A program made the position numbers and the translations under genes. Positions 24,012-32,999 of a DNA stretch of 64,000 nucleotides are shown in pieces. The DNA is taken from assembly GCF_013155335.1 (NCBI RefSeq), contig NZ_JABJQZ010000002.1:248001-312000 (forward strand). The letters are read 5' to 3'. Position 1 is the first letter of the stretch. Every line of letters begins with the position of its first letter. This DNA comes from Nocardioides sp. zg-1230 (GTDB lineage Bacteria; Actinomycetota; Actinomycetes; Propionibacteriales; Nocardioidaceae). The notes beneath the pieces are model-generated. The model was not told where the DNA came from. It did no database searches and was given only the letters and a program-made list of their open reading frames with translations.

Positions 24012-25579
24012 CCACGCGACCCCAACACTCGCTCACGAAGGTGGCCGGCCTGCTGGCCGTCACGGCGCTCGTCGCCTCCGCGATCGCAGGCTGCTCTTCG
24101 GCCGTCGCCGAGCAGCGCGGCGGCGGATCGGAGGGCGGCGAGCAGGTGCTGCGCATCGGCGCGACCAACGACATCGTGCCCGCCACCGTCTTCACCAATT
24201 CCAGCGACACGGTCAACACCCTGATCGGCTCGGTCTACGACAGCCTCGTCGACTACCCGCTCGACAGCGTCGACCCGCAGCCCTCGCTCGCCACCGACTG
24301 GACGCTCTCCGAGGACGGGAAGTCCCTCACGCTCAACCTGCGTGACGACGTGACGTTCCACTCCGGTCGCGACTTCACCAGCAAGGACGTCGAGTTCAGC
24401 ATCAAGACGTGGGCCGACCCGACGTGGACCGTGCAGCTCCAGCGCACCGCCGCCGCGGTGACCGGTTTCGACACCAGCGACCCGCACGCGATCACCCTCC
24501 AGTTCGCCCATCCGCTGAGCAACATCTTCGACCTGCTCGACATGGTCCCGATCATCGACAGCGAGAGCTTCGACCAGCTCAAGACCGGTGAGGCCTACGT
24601 CGGCACCGGGCCGTTCACGTTCGAGTCCTGGACGCCCAACGCCAAGGTCGAGCTCGCCGCCAATGAGGACTACTGGGACGGCGCGCCCGAGGTCGACAAG
24701 GTCGAGATCGACATCATCAGCGACCCGCAGGGTCAGGTCTCCGCGCTCCGCTCCGGCCAGGTCGACCTGATCACCGGTGCGTCCAACCGCGACCTCGCCA
24801 CGCTCGCCGAGGACAGCAAGTTCGACGTAGAGCAGGCGACCGGAGCGGACGGGCAGATCTACGTCGGCGCCAATGTGGCCAACCCGCTGCTCAAGGATGT
24901 CCGCCTGCGCCAGGCCGTGGCGTACGCCCTCGACCGCGACCGCATCGTCGACGAGGTCTTCCAGGGCCAGGCGGCCGTGGCCAACTCCCTCCCGTGGGCC
25001 GAGACGTCCCTGGCCTACGACGAGGAGCAGGCCAAGCACTACTTCCTCGACGTGGACAAGGCCAAGAAGCTCGTCGAGGAGGTCGGCGGCACCAAGACCC
25101 TGCCCCTGACCTACCCCGCCGGCAACGCGAACTACGAGGCGGTCGCGCAGATCGTGCAGGCCAACCTCGAGGAGGTCGGCATCCCGACCGAGCTGGTGCC
25201 CGTGGAGTACACGCAGTTCATCAAGCAGCTCATCGGGGGTGAGTTCGAGGGCCTCTGGATCCTCCAGCACAACTACGCGCAGTTCACGCCCTCGACGCTG
25301 GCCGTCAGTGCCTACCCGTTCAACGCCGACAAGAACGCCTCGCACTTCGTCGACGACGACTACAAGGCGCACTCCGAGGCGGCGTGGGAGCGGCCGGACG
25401 GCACCGACGCGGAGGCCCTGGAGATCTACCGCCAGCTCAACCAGGACCTCCTCGACAACGCGTTCCTGCTCGAGATCGCCACGCTCACGCCGCAGGTCGC
25501 CACCACCTCGGGCGTGAGCGGCTACACCTGGTCCAAGCGCAACGAGCTGCAGCTCGACGACGTGACCATCGGGGGCTGA
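24008..25579 (+). CDS. ABC transporter substrate-binding lipoprotein (SBP family 5)
   Basis: This 523-aa extracytoplasmic solute receptor of the peptide/nickel/opine (Dpp/Opp) family has a signal peptide with lipobox ASAIAGC and lipidated C29. Family-5 features are LRIGATNDIVPATVF, a region starting SLATDWTLSEDGKSLTLNL, FHSGRDFTSKDVEFSI, YVGTGPFTFESW and RLRQAVAYALDRDRIVDEVF (20 residues). Given the neighbours, organosulfates or sulfonates are plausible ligands; the family also takes peptides and oligosaccharides. It overlaps the ROK stop by 4 bp and is 4 bp from the permease. Confidence 0.92.
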   Translation: MTTRPQHSLTKVAGLLAVTALVASAIAGCSSAVAEQRGGGSEGGEQVLRIGATNDIVPATVFTNSSDTVNTLIGSVYDSLVDYPLDSVDPQPSLATDWTLSEDGKSLTLNLRDDVTFHSGRDFTSKDVEFSIKTWADPTWTVQLQRTAAAVTGFDTSDPHAITLQFAHPLSNIFDLLDMVPIIDSESFDQLKTGEAYVGTGPFTFESWTPNAKVELAANEDYWDGAPEVDKVEIDIISDPQGQVSALRSGQVDLITGASNRDLATLAEDSKFDVEQATGADGQIYVGANVANPLLKDVRLRQAVAYALDRDRIVDEVFQGQAAVANSLPWAETSLAYDEEQAKHYFLDVDKAKKLVEEVGGTKTLPLTYPAGNANYEAVAQIVQANLEEVGIPTELVPVEYTQFIKQLIGGEFEGLWILQHNYAQFTPSTLAVSAYPFNADKNASHFVDDDYKAHSEAAWERPDGTDAEALEIYRQLNQDLLDNAFLLEIATLTPQVATTSGVSGYTWSKRNELQLDDVTIGG

Positions 25580-25583
25580 GGGC

Positions 25584-26546
25584 ATGGGCCGGTACGTCCT
25601 GCGGAAGGTGCCCTCGACACTCCTGGTGCTCGTGCTGGCCTCCTTCCTCGTCTTCTCGCTGATCCGGCTGGTCCCCGGCGACCCCGTCGCCGCACTCGCC
25701 GGACCGGACGCCACCCCCGAGGCCCGCGCGGCGATCCGCGCGGACCTCGGGCTGGACCGTCCGCTGCTCTCGCAGTACGTCGTGTGGCTGGGCCACGTGC
25801 TCACCCTCGACCTCGGCCGGTCCTACCGCCTCGGCGGGCAGGTCGGCGACCTGCTCGCCGACGGTGCGGCCAACACACTCGTACTGACCTTCACCGCCCT
25901 CGCGCTGGCCGCGCTGCTCGCGCTGGCGACCAGCACGCTGACCGTGGTGCTCGACAGGCCGTGGCTCAACGCGGTGATGTCGGCGGTGAACACCGTGGCG
26001 GTGGCCGTGCCGACCTTCGTCACCGGCCTCGTGCTGGTGCTGGTGTTCGCGGTGCTGCTGCCGCTTCTGCCCGCCGGGGGCACGCCCCCCGACGGCTACC
26101 TCGCCCGCCCCGACATCACGCTGCAGTATCTCCTGCTCCCGGCGGTCTGCCTGGCACTGCCGGCCGCCGCGGCCCTGACCCGCTTCCTCACCGAGTCGCT
26201 GCGCACGCAGATGCGCCAGCCCTACGTGATGACCGCGCGGGCACTTGGCATCCCGCGGCGGCGCATCGTGCTGACGCAGGCGCTGCGCAACGCGCTGCCG
26301 TCCTCGCTGACGGTGCTCGGCATCCAGTTCGGCACGCTGCTCGGGGGCGCCGTGCTCGTCGAGGCGATCTTCGCGTGGCCGGGTCTGGGCCGGCTCGTCG
26401 AGCAGGGCATCTCGGCCCGCGACTACCCGGTCGTGCAGGTGCTGCTGCTCCTGTCGGTGGCGGTCTTCGTGCTGACCCAGCTGCTCACCGACGTGCTGCA
26501 GGCAGCGCTCGACCCCCGCATCCGCATCGAGGGAGGCACCCGTTGA
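25584..26546 (+). CDS. ABC transporter permease (DppB-like)
   Basis: This 320-aa inner-membrane subunit has about six helices. It starts with MGRYVLRKVPSTLLVLVLAS (20 residues), typical of DppB/OppB, and continues with RLVPGDPVAALAG. The coupling helix region is TARALGIPRRRIVLTQALRN (20 residues). The end carries GTLLGGAVLVEAIFAWPGLG (20 residues). The stop is overlapped by the TTG start of the second permease. Confidence 0.93.
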   Translation: MGRYVLRKVPSTLLVLVLASFLVFSLIRLVPGDPVAALAGPDATPEARAAIRADLGLDRPLLSQYVVWLGHVLTLDLGRSYRLGGQVGDLLADGAANTLVLTFTALALAALLALATSTLTVVLDRPWLNAVMSAVNTVAVAVPTFVTGLVLVLVFAVLLPLLPAGGTPPDGYLARPDITLQYLLLPAVCLALPAAAALTRFLTESLRTQMRQPYVMTARALGIPRRRIVLTQALRNALPSSLTVLGIQFGTLLGGAVLVEAIFAWPGLGRLVEQGISARDYPVVQVLLLLSVAVFVLTQLLTDVLQAALDPRIRIEGGTR

Positions 26547-27448
26547 GCCACACCACCGACCCGCTGGTGGACCCCGCCGTCGACCAGCTCATCGACCCGA
26601 CCATCCACGACCCCGCCCTCGACGAGGACGGCCGTGAGGCCGGCCCGCGCCACCCGCTGCGCCACGGGCGCGGTCTGGTGGGCGTGGTCCTCGTTGGGGT
26701 CGTCGTCCTGCTCGGCCTCGCCGCGCCTCTGCTGGCGCCGTACTCACCGACCGAGCAGGTGCCGGGCGCCAACCTGGTCGGTCCCTCGGGCCAGCACTGG
26801 CTCGGCACCGACGAGGTCAACCGCGACGTCTTCTCCCGCACCCTGTCCGGCATCCGTGTTGACCTGTTCGTCGTCTTCCTCGCCGTGCCCGTCGGGGCGG
26901 TGCTCGGCTCCCTCATCGGCTTGCTGAGCAGCTGGTGGCGCATCGCCGACGTGGTGACGCAGCGGGTCTTCGACGTGGTGCTCGCCTTCCCTTCGCTGAT
27001 CCTCGCCATCGCGCTCAGCGCGGTGATGGGCCCTGGCCTGTGGACCGTGGCGCTCGTCATCGTCCTCGCGGAGGTCCCGGTCTTCGGTCGCATGGTCCGC
27101 ACGTCGGTGCGGCTGGTGCGCGAGATGCCCTACGTCGAGGCCGCGCAGGTCGTCGGCGCCGGGCCGCTGTGGGTGCTGCGCCGCCACGTCCTGCCCAACT
27201 CGCTCGAGGCGCTGACCGTGCAGCTGGCCGTGTCGATGTCGGTGGCGGTCTTCATCGAGGGGGCGATGAGCTTCCTCGGCCTCGGCGTGCGCCCGCCGAC
27301 GCCCTCGCTCGGGTCCCTGATCCGCGACGGGGTCCGCAACATGTACGACGCGCCCTGGTTCGCCGTCGGCCCGTTGGCCGTCGTGGTGGCGCTCGTGCTC
27401 GGGCTGCTCCTCATCTCGCAGGCGCTCGCGGAGGCCCGCCGTGCCTGA
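26543..27448 (+). CDS. ABC transporter permease (DppC-like), TTG start
   Basis: This 301-aa second permease has an N-terminal polar tail rich in Asp and Pro, then the DppC-type sequence: LAPYSPTEQVPG, HWLGTDEVNRDVFSRTLSGI (20 residues), RVFDVVLAFPSLILAIAL and the coupling loop YVEAAQVVGAGPLWVLRRHV (20 residues). SFLGLGVRPPTPSLGSLI is characteristic. The TTG at 26543 overlaps the DppB stop (TTGA), and no ATG or GTG fits as well. The C-terminus overlaps a possible GTG start of the ATPase gene. Confidence 0.92.
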   Translation: MSHTTDPLVDPAVDQLIDPTIHDPALDEDGREAGPRHPLRHGRGLVGVVLVGVVVLLGLAAPLLAPYSPTEQVPGANLVGPSGQHWLGTDEVNRDVFSRTLSGIRVDLFVVFLAVPVGAVLGSLIGLLSSWWRIADVVTQRVFDVVLAFPSLILAIALSAVMGPGLWTVALVIVLAEVPVFGRMVRTSVRLVREMPYVEAAQVVGAGPLWVLRRHVLPNSLEALTVQLAVSMSVAVFIEGAMSFLGLGVRPPTPSLGSLIRDGVRNMYDAPWFAVGPLAVVVALVLGLLLISQALAEARRA

Positions 27449-27488
27449 GCCCCGTCCCCACTCCACCGACCACACGCCAGGAGGCGCC

Positions 27489-29147
27489 GTGACCCCCGTG
27501 CCCACCGACCACGCGCCGCTCCTGGCCGTGGACCACCTTGCGATCTCCTTCGCGCACCCGCGCCCGGCCGTCGAGGACATCAGCCTCACGGTCGAGCCGG
27601 GCGAGGTCGTCGCCCTCGTCGGCGAGTCCGGCTCCGGCAAGTCGATGACCGCGCGGGCCGTACTCGGCCTGCTGCCGGAGGGGGCCACGGCCACCGGCTC
27701 GATCCGTTTCCGTGGCCAGGAGCTGCTCGGCGCGCCCGAGGACCGCCTCGACCAGGTGCGCGGCCGCCACGTCGCGATGGTCTTCCAGGAGCCGCAGACC
27801 GCGCTCAACCCGGTGCGCACGATCGGTTGGCAGCTGCGCGAGGCGCTCCGGGCGCACGGCACCCGCGACCGCGACACCGTGCGGGCCCGGTCGATAGACC
27901 TGCTCCGCCAGGTGGAGATCCCCGACCCCCTCGGCCGGCTCACGCAGTACCCGCACCAGCTCTCGGGCGGCCAGAGGCAGCGGGTCGTCCTCGCACTCGC
28001 GCTGGCCAACGAGCCTGAGCTGCTGCTCGCCGACGAGCCGACCACCGCCCTCGACGTGACCGTGCAGGCCGAGATCCTCGCCCTGCTCGGGCGGATCCGG
28101 GAGAGCACCGGCACCAGCGTCCTGCTGATCACCCACAACATGGGCGTCGTCGCGCAGGTCGCCGACCGGGTGCTAGTCCTCAAGTCCGGCAACGTCGTGG
28201 AGGAAGGGTCGACGGAGGACCTGTTCGCGCGGCCGCGCCACGCCTACACCCGCACACTGCTCGACTCGGTGCTGAGCCTCCCCGAGCCCGGCACGGAGGT
28301 ACGACGCTCGCTGCGCGAGGTCGCGCCAGAGGAGATCCCGGTCGTGCGCTTCGACGGCGTCCACGTGGCGTACGGCTCGAGCAAGCGCGGGCGCGCCTTC
28401 CCCGCGGTCACCAACGTGACCTTCGACGTACGGCGCGGGGAGGTGATGGGCCTGGTCGGCGAGTCCGGCTCCGGCAAGACCACCCTCGGCCGGCTGGCCG
28501 CCGGGCTGGTGCCGCTGGCCGGCGGAGAGGTGCTGGTCGAGGGGGAGAACCTCTTCACGGCGTCTGCCCGCCGGCGCCGCGAGCTGCGGCGCGACATTGC
28601 CTTCATCCACCAGGACCCGCAGGCCTCGCTCGACCCGCGGATGCCGATCTGCCGCTCGATCCGCGAGCCCCTCGACGTCCACGAGGTGGGCACCACCGCC
28701 GAGCGCGACGCGCGGGTGCGCGAGCTGCTCGAGGCCGTAGCGCTGCCGGCGTCGTACGCCACCCGGCTGCCGCACCGGCTCTCGGGCGGCCAGCGGCAGC
28801 GCGTGGCCGTGGCGCGGGCGCTGGCGCTCGAGCCGACGCTCGTCGTGGCCGACGAGCCCACCAGTGCGCTCGACGTGTCGGTGCAGGCGCAGGTGCTCCA
28901 GCTCTTCGCGCGGCTCCAGGCCGAGCTCGGCTTCGCGTGCCTGCTGATCACCCACGACCTCGCCGTGGTGCACGAGGTCGCCCACCGCGTCGCGGTGCTG
29001 CGCGAGGGCCGGCTGGTGGAGACGGGGCCCGTGCACGAGGTCTTCGCCGCGCCCAGCGCCGACTACACCCGGGACCTGCTCGCCGCTGTGCCGGTGCCCG
29101 ACCCGGCCAGCCGGGCGGGACAGGCGCGCGAGGAGCTGGTGTCGTGA
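27489..29147 (+). CDS. fused dual ATP-binding protein of the Dpp/Opp-type transporter
   Basis: This 552-aa protein joins DppD- and DppF-like ATPases. The first half has Walker A GESGSGKSMT, LSGGQRQRVV and LLADEPTTALDV; the second has GESGSGKTTL, LSGGQRQRVA and VVADEPTSALDV. The fusion means one polypeptide powers both permeases. GTG at 27489 is preceded by AGGAGG at 27479-27484; an in-frame GTG at 27441 overlapping the DppC stop would add 16 residues. The stop overlaps the FGE start (GTGA), coupling transport with sulfatase activation. Confidence 0.92.
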   Translation: MTPVPTDHAPLLAVDHLAISFAHPRPAVEDISLTVEPGEVVALVGESGSGKSMTARAVLGLLPEGATATGSIRFRGQELLGAPEDRLDQVRGRHVAMVFQEPQTALNPVRTIGWQLREALRAHGTRDRDTVRARSIDLLRQVEIPDPLGRLTQYPHQLSGGQRQRVVLALALANEPELLLADEPTTALDVTVQAEILALLGRIRESTGTSVLLITHNMGVVAQVADRVLVLKSGNVVEEGSTEDLFARPRHAYTRTLLDSVLSLPEPGTEVRRSLREVAPEEIPVVRFDGVHVAYGSSKRGRAFPAVTNVTFDVRRGEVMGLVGESGSGKTTLGRLAAGLVPLAGGEVLVEGENLFTASARRRRELRRDIAFIHQDPQASLDPRMPICRSIREPLDVHEVGTTAERDARVRELLEAVALPASYATRLPHRLSGGQRQRVAVARALALEPTLVVADEPTSALDVSVQAQVLQLFARLQAELGFACLLITHDLAVVHEVAHRVAVLREGRLVETGPVHEVFAAPSADYTRDLLAAVPVPDPASRAGQAREELVS

Positions 29148-30097
29148 GCTGCTGCTCCGGTGGCGGCGCGGGGACGACGCTGGCCGTCGCCCCCGCCGAG
29201 GTCCGACCCGGTGCTGGTGCCGGCCTTGCCGGGCCGCAGGTGCGGATCCCCGCCGGTGTCTTCGCGATGGGCGACGCCTTCGGGGAGGGCGACCCCGCCG
29301 ACGGCGAGACGCCGCTCCACCCGGTGCGGCTGCCGGCCTTCCTCGTCGACGAGACGACGGTGACCAACGATGCGTTCGCGGCGTTCGTCGATGCCACCGG
29401 CCACGTCACCGACGCCGAGCACGCCGGCGTCTCGGCGGTCTTCCACGGCCTGCTCACCGCCCGCGAGTCCGACGTCGTACGCCGCCTCGACACCACGCCG
29501 TGGTGGCTGGCCGTACAGGGCGCGAGCTGGCGGCACCCCGGGGGAGCCCGCTCCGACGTGTCGGAGATCGGCGACCACCCGGTCGTCCACGTCTCCTGGC
29601 GCGACGCGCAGGCCTACGCCACGTGGGTCGGCCGCCGCCTGCCGACCGAGGCCGAGTGGGAGCGCGCCGCCCGCGGCGGCCCCGACGCCCGCCGCTTCCC
29701 GTGGGGTGACGACCGCGGGGACGGGACGCGGGAGTGGCGGCTCAACATCTGGCAGGGTGACTTCCCCGAGCGGGACACCGCCGAGGACGGCTGGGCCGGC
29801 ACCGCGCCGGCCCGCTCCTTCGCCCCCAACGGATTCGGCCTGTTCAGCACCGTCGGCAACGTCTGGGAGTGGTGCCAGGACTGGTTCTCGGTCCACACCT
29901 ACGCCAAGTCGCCGCTCGACGCCCCGACCGGACCGGCGTACGGCACTCAACGCGTCATCCGCGGCGGGTCGTTCCTCTGCCACGACTCCTACTGCCGCCG
30001 CTACCGCGTCGCCGCCCGCTCCAGCACCACCCCGGAGTCCTCGTCCTCCAACGTCGGCTTCCGCTGCGTGGCCGACCTGCCTGACCTGCACCACTGA
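29144..30097 (+). CDS. formylglycine-generating enzyme (sulfatase-modifying factor)
   Basis: This 317-aa FGE converts the sulfatase active-site Cys to formylglycine using O2 and copper. The catalytic pair C279 and C284 is visible in GGSFLCHDSYCRRYRVAARS (20 residues). Other family stretches are IPAGVFAMGDAFGEGDPADG (20 residues), HPVVHVSWRDAQAYATWVGR (20 residues), LPTEAEWERAARGG and TVGNVWEWCQDW. An N-terminal SCCSGG resembles the short Cys pair seen in other actinobacterial FGEs. The GTG overlaps the ATPase stop. The arylsulfatase it would activate starts 43 bp downstream. Confidence 0.96.
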   Translation: MSCCSGGGAGTTLAVAPAEVRPGAGAGLAGPQVRIPAGVFAMGDAFGEGDPADGETPLHPVRLPAFLVDETTVTNDAFAAFVDATGHVTDAEHAGVSAVFHGLLTARESDVVRRLDTTPWWLAVQGASWRHPGGARSDVSEIGDHPVVHVSWRDAQAYATWVGRRLPTEAEWERAARGGPDARRFPWGDDRGDGTREWRLNIWQGDFPERDTAEDGWAGTAPARSFAPNGFGLFSTVGNVWEWCQDWFSVHTYAKSPLDAPTGPAYGTQRVIRGGSFLCHDSYCRRYRVAARSSTTPESSSSNVGFRCVADLPDLHH

Positions 30098-30140
30098 CCA
30101 CACCTGACCACGTCTGATCGATCACAGGAGACCCGCACCG

Positions 30141-32483
30141 ATGGACCGTCACCACCTGCCCCAGTCCGGCGCCCGGCCGGACTACACCGCCGCCGAGGAC
30201 CTGCGCGACCAGCGCGAACCGCTCCCGGCCCGTCCGCGGCTCGGCGCTCCGGACGGGGCGCCCAACGTGCTCGTCGTCCTCATCGACGACATGGGCTTCG
30301 GCGCCTCCTCGGCCTTCGGTGGCCCATGCCGGATGCCCGCCGCGGACGCGCTGGCCGAAGCCGGCCTGCGCTACTCGCGCTTCCACACCACCGCCCTGTG
30401 CTCACCGACCCGCCAGTCGCTGATGACCGGCCGCAACCACCACGCCGTCGGCATGGGCACCGTCCTGGAGATCACCAACGGCCTACCCGGCTACGACGGC
30501 ATGCGCCCCGCCAGCGCCGGCACCCTCGCCCAGGCGCTCTCGCACAACGGGTACGCCACCGCCGCCTTCGGCAAGTGGCACCAGACCCCGCCGTGGGAGC
30601 AGACCGCCGCCGGTCCGTTCGACCGCTGGCCGACCCGTGAGGGCTTCGACCACTTCTACGGCTTCCTGGCCGCCGAGGCGAGCCAGTTCGAGCCGCTGCT
30701 CGTCGACGGCACCACCTTCGTCGACCCGCCGGCCACCGAGGAGGAGGGCTACCACCTCTCCGAGGACCTCGTCGACCGCGTGCAGGACTGGGTGACCGAT
30801 GTCCGCACCCACGACCCGGCCAAGCCGTGGTTCGCCTACCTCGCCTTCGGCGCCACCCACGCGCCGTTCCAGGTGCCGCGCGACTGGCGCGACCGCAACC
30901 GCGGCGACTTCGCGCACGGCTGGGACGCCCAGCGCGAGATCACCCTCGCCCGGCAGAAGGAGCTCGGGGTGGTCCCCGAGGACGCCGAGCTGGCGCCGTG
31001 GACGCCCGGCATCCCGCACTGGGACGAGCTCGACGAGACTCAGCGGCTGGTCGCCGAGCGACTGATGGAGCTCTACGCCTCCTTCGCCGAGCACACCGAC
31101 GTCCAGGTCGGCCGCCTCGTCAGGCACCTCCGCAGCCTGGGCGAACTCGACAACACCGTCGTCCTCTACGTCCTCGGCGACAACGGCGCCTCGGCCGAGG
31201 GCGGGCTCGAGGGCACCCTCAACGAGAGCCTCCGCTTCAACGGCGTCGAGGACACCGCCGAGCGCATCGCCACCCAGCTCGACAAGCTCGGCGGCCCGGA
31301 GACCTACGTCCACTACCCGGCCGGCTGGGCGGTCGCGCTGGACACGCCCTACCAGTGGACCAAGCAGGTCGCCTCCCACTACGGCGGCACCCGCAACGGC
31401 CTGGTCGTCCACTGGCCGGCGGGCGTCACCGACCCGGGATCGGTGCGCCACCAGTGGCACCACGTCAACGACGTCTTCCCGACGATCCTCGACCTCGCCG
31501 GCGTACCCGTCCCGCGCACGGTCAACGGCGTCGAGCAGGAGGCCCTCGACGGCGTCTCCTTCGCCGACTCGATCCGCGACGGCAGCGCACCGGAGACCCA
31601 CCACACGCAGTACTTCGAGATGTTCGGCAACCGCGGGATCTACCACGAGGGCTGGACCGCGGTCGCCAAGCACAAGACGCCGTGGCTCATCGACAACCCA
31701 GACGTGCGTCTCGACGACGACGTCTGGGAGCTCTACGACACGCGCAGCGACTGGACGCAGGCCCGCGACGTGGCGGCCGAGCACCCCGAGAAGCTGCGCG
31801 AGCTGCAGGAGCTCTTCCTCGCCGAGGCGCGACGCAACCACGTCCTCCCGATGGACGACGGCAACATCGGCAACCGCCTCGGGGCCGACCTGCGGCCGCG
31901 GCCGGAGTCCCCGCTGACCGCGGTGACCCTGCGGCCGGGCGCCCGCAACCTGCGTGAGTCGGCCGTCCCCAACGTCAAGAACGCCTCGTGGTCGGTGCGC
32001 GCCCGCGTGCACGTGCCCGACACCGGCGCCGAGGGCGTGCTGGTCGCCCAGGGCGGCGGCTTCGGCGGTTGGTCGGTCTACGTCCGCGAGGGCCTGCTGA
32101 CGCTGGCTTACAACTTCGGTGCCGTAGAGGTGACTCACGTGCGTGCCGAGGTGCCGGTCAAACCCGGCGCCCACCTGCTGGAGACCCGCTTCGCCTACGA
32201 CGGCGGCGGCTTCGGCAAGGGCGGTGGCGTGACGCTGCTGGTCGACGGCGACGAGGTCGGGTCCGGACGCGTCGAGCGGACCATCCCGTTCTTCTTCTCC
32301 ATGGACCAGGCCCTCAACGTGGGCATCGACCGCGGGACCCCCGTGACCTCTGACTACGCCCGCGAGGGCGGCCGCGGCTTCCCGTTCACCGGTTCCCTCG
32401 TCGACGTGCGGCTCGAGGTCGGCGACGACGCCCTCCAGCCGGCCTCGCAGGATCTCCTGCAGGCGGCCCTGGTCGCTCACTGA
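30141..32483 (+). CDS. arylsulfatase (type I, formylglycine-dependent)
   Basis: This 780-aa sulfatase would hydrolyse aryl or other sulfate esters to release sulfate. Metal-binding D49-D50 lie in VVLIDDMGFGASSAFGG. The modification motif C-x-P-x-R is at C87-S-P-T-R91 in FHTTALCSPTRQSLMTGRN. The Lys/His pair is in FGKWHQTPPWE and the Asp-Asn pair in VLGDNGASAEGG. No signal peptide is seen, so it should act in the cytoplasm after uptake, which fits the adjacent importer. The length and C-terminal domain resemble the large AtsD-type enzymes. AGGAG precedes the ATG. It is the last gene of the cassette. Confidence 0.95.
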   Translation: MDRHHLPQSGARPDYTAAEDLRDQREPLPARPRLGAPDGAPNVLVVLIDDMGFGASSAFGGPCRMPAADALAEAGLRYSRFHTTALCSPTRQSLMTGRNHHAVGMGTVLEITNGLPGYDGMRPASAGTLAQALSHNGYATAAFGKWHQTPPWEQTAAGPFDRWPTREGFDHFYGFLAAEASQFEPLLVDGTTFVDPPATEEEGYHLSEDLVDRVQDWVTDVRTHDPAKPWFAYLAFGATHAPFQVPRDWRDRNRGDFAHGWDAQREITLARQKELGVVPEDAELAPWTPGIPHWDELDETQRLVAERLMELYASFAEHTDVQVGRLVRHLRSLGELDNTVVLYVLGDNGASAEGGLEGTLNESLRFNGVEDTAERIATQLDKLGGPETYVHYPAGWAVALDTPYQWTKQVASHYGGTRNGLVVHWPAGVTDPGSVRHQWHHVNDVFPTILDLAGVPVPRTVNGVEQEALDGVSFADSIRDGSAPETHHTQYFEMFGNRGIYHEGWTAVAKHKTPWLIDNPDVRLDDDVWELYDTRSDWTQARDVAAEHPEKLRELQELFLAEARRNHVLPMDDGNIGNRLGADLRPRPESPLTAVTLRPGARNLRESAVPNVKNASWSVRARVHVPDTGAEGVLVAQGGGFGGWSVYVREGLLTLAYNFGAVEVTHVRAEVPVKPGAHLLETRFAYDGGGFGKGGGVTLLVDGDEVGSGRVERTIPFFFSMDQALNVGIDRGTPVTSDYAREGGRGFPFTGSLVDVRLEVGDDALQPASQDLLQAALVAH

Positions 32484-32640
32484 TACCCGACCCGGCGCCA
32501 CCCGAAGGCACTCAGGGTTCGTGTGAGTTGTTGCCCGAACGGGATCGAGAACGGCGTGCTCAGCTGCGCTCACATGGCGCGACGTTCCTCCGTGACATCC
32601 GCTCATGCAGGTCTCGAGCACAGTCTCGCCGAAAGGACTA

Positions 32641-32851
32641 TCAAGGGCGGCCACGGCTCGGAGCCTTGATGCAGGCGCAGATCGCGGCACCGGCGTCGCC
32701 GTCCATCCAGCGGCGAATCGCGGAGGGTGCCCAGCGAGGCGACCTGCCCAGCATCTTGGGCTCGGGGAAGGTCTCGTCCTCCGCCCGGACGTCGTCGAGG
32801 TGGCGCACGCTGATGCCCAGCATCTCGGCGAAAGCCGTAGGTCTCGGTCAT
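32641..32851 (-). pseudogene. AlpA/excisionase-like DNA-binding gene with a one-base frameshift
   Basis: On the minus strand an ATG at 32851 opens MTETYGF. After the T-run (AAA at 32831-32833 on the plus strand) the matching frame is one base off and reads AEMLGISVRHLDD, then TFPEPKMLGRSPRWAPSAIR (20 residues) and RWMDGDAG. Removing one T joins the two parts into a 69-aa protein with the layout of AlpA/excisionase-type helix-turn-helix proteins (an A-E-M-L-G-I-S helix, then F-P-x-P, then W at the second helix). An internal ATG at 32823 could give a 60-aa fragment. A sequencing error is possible. It lies 150 bp inside the right island end, where an Xis-type gene would be expected. Confidence 0.6.
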
Positions 32852-32999
32852 GCGAATGACCGGTCCCTGTCGGCCGATCCTGGGCAGTCGCCGCAGGCAC
32901 TGTTCGGTGTGACGTGGCACACGTCGGCACGGGTCGTGTGACGCCTGTGTGCCGTCGGCGGGGTGTTCGCGCAGGTGAGAGCGGTTGTGTGTCAGTGGC

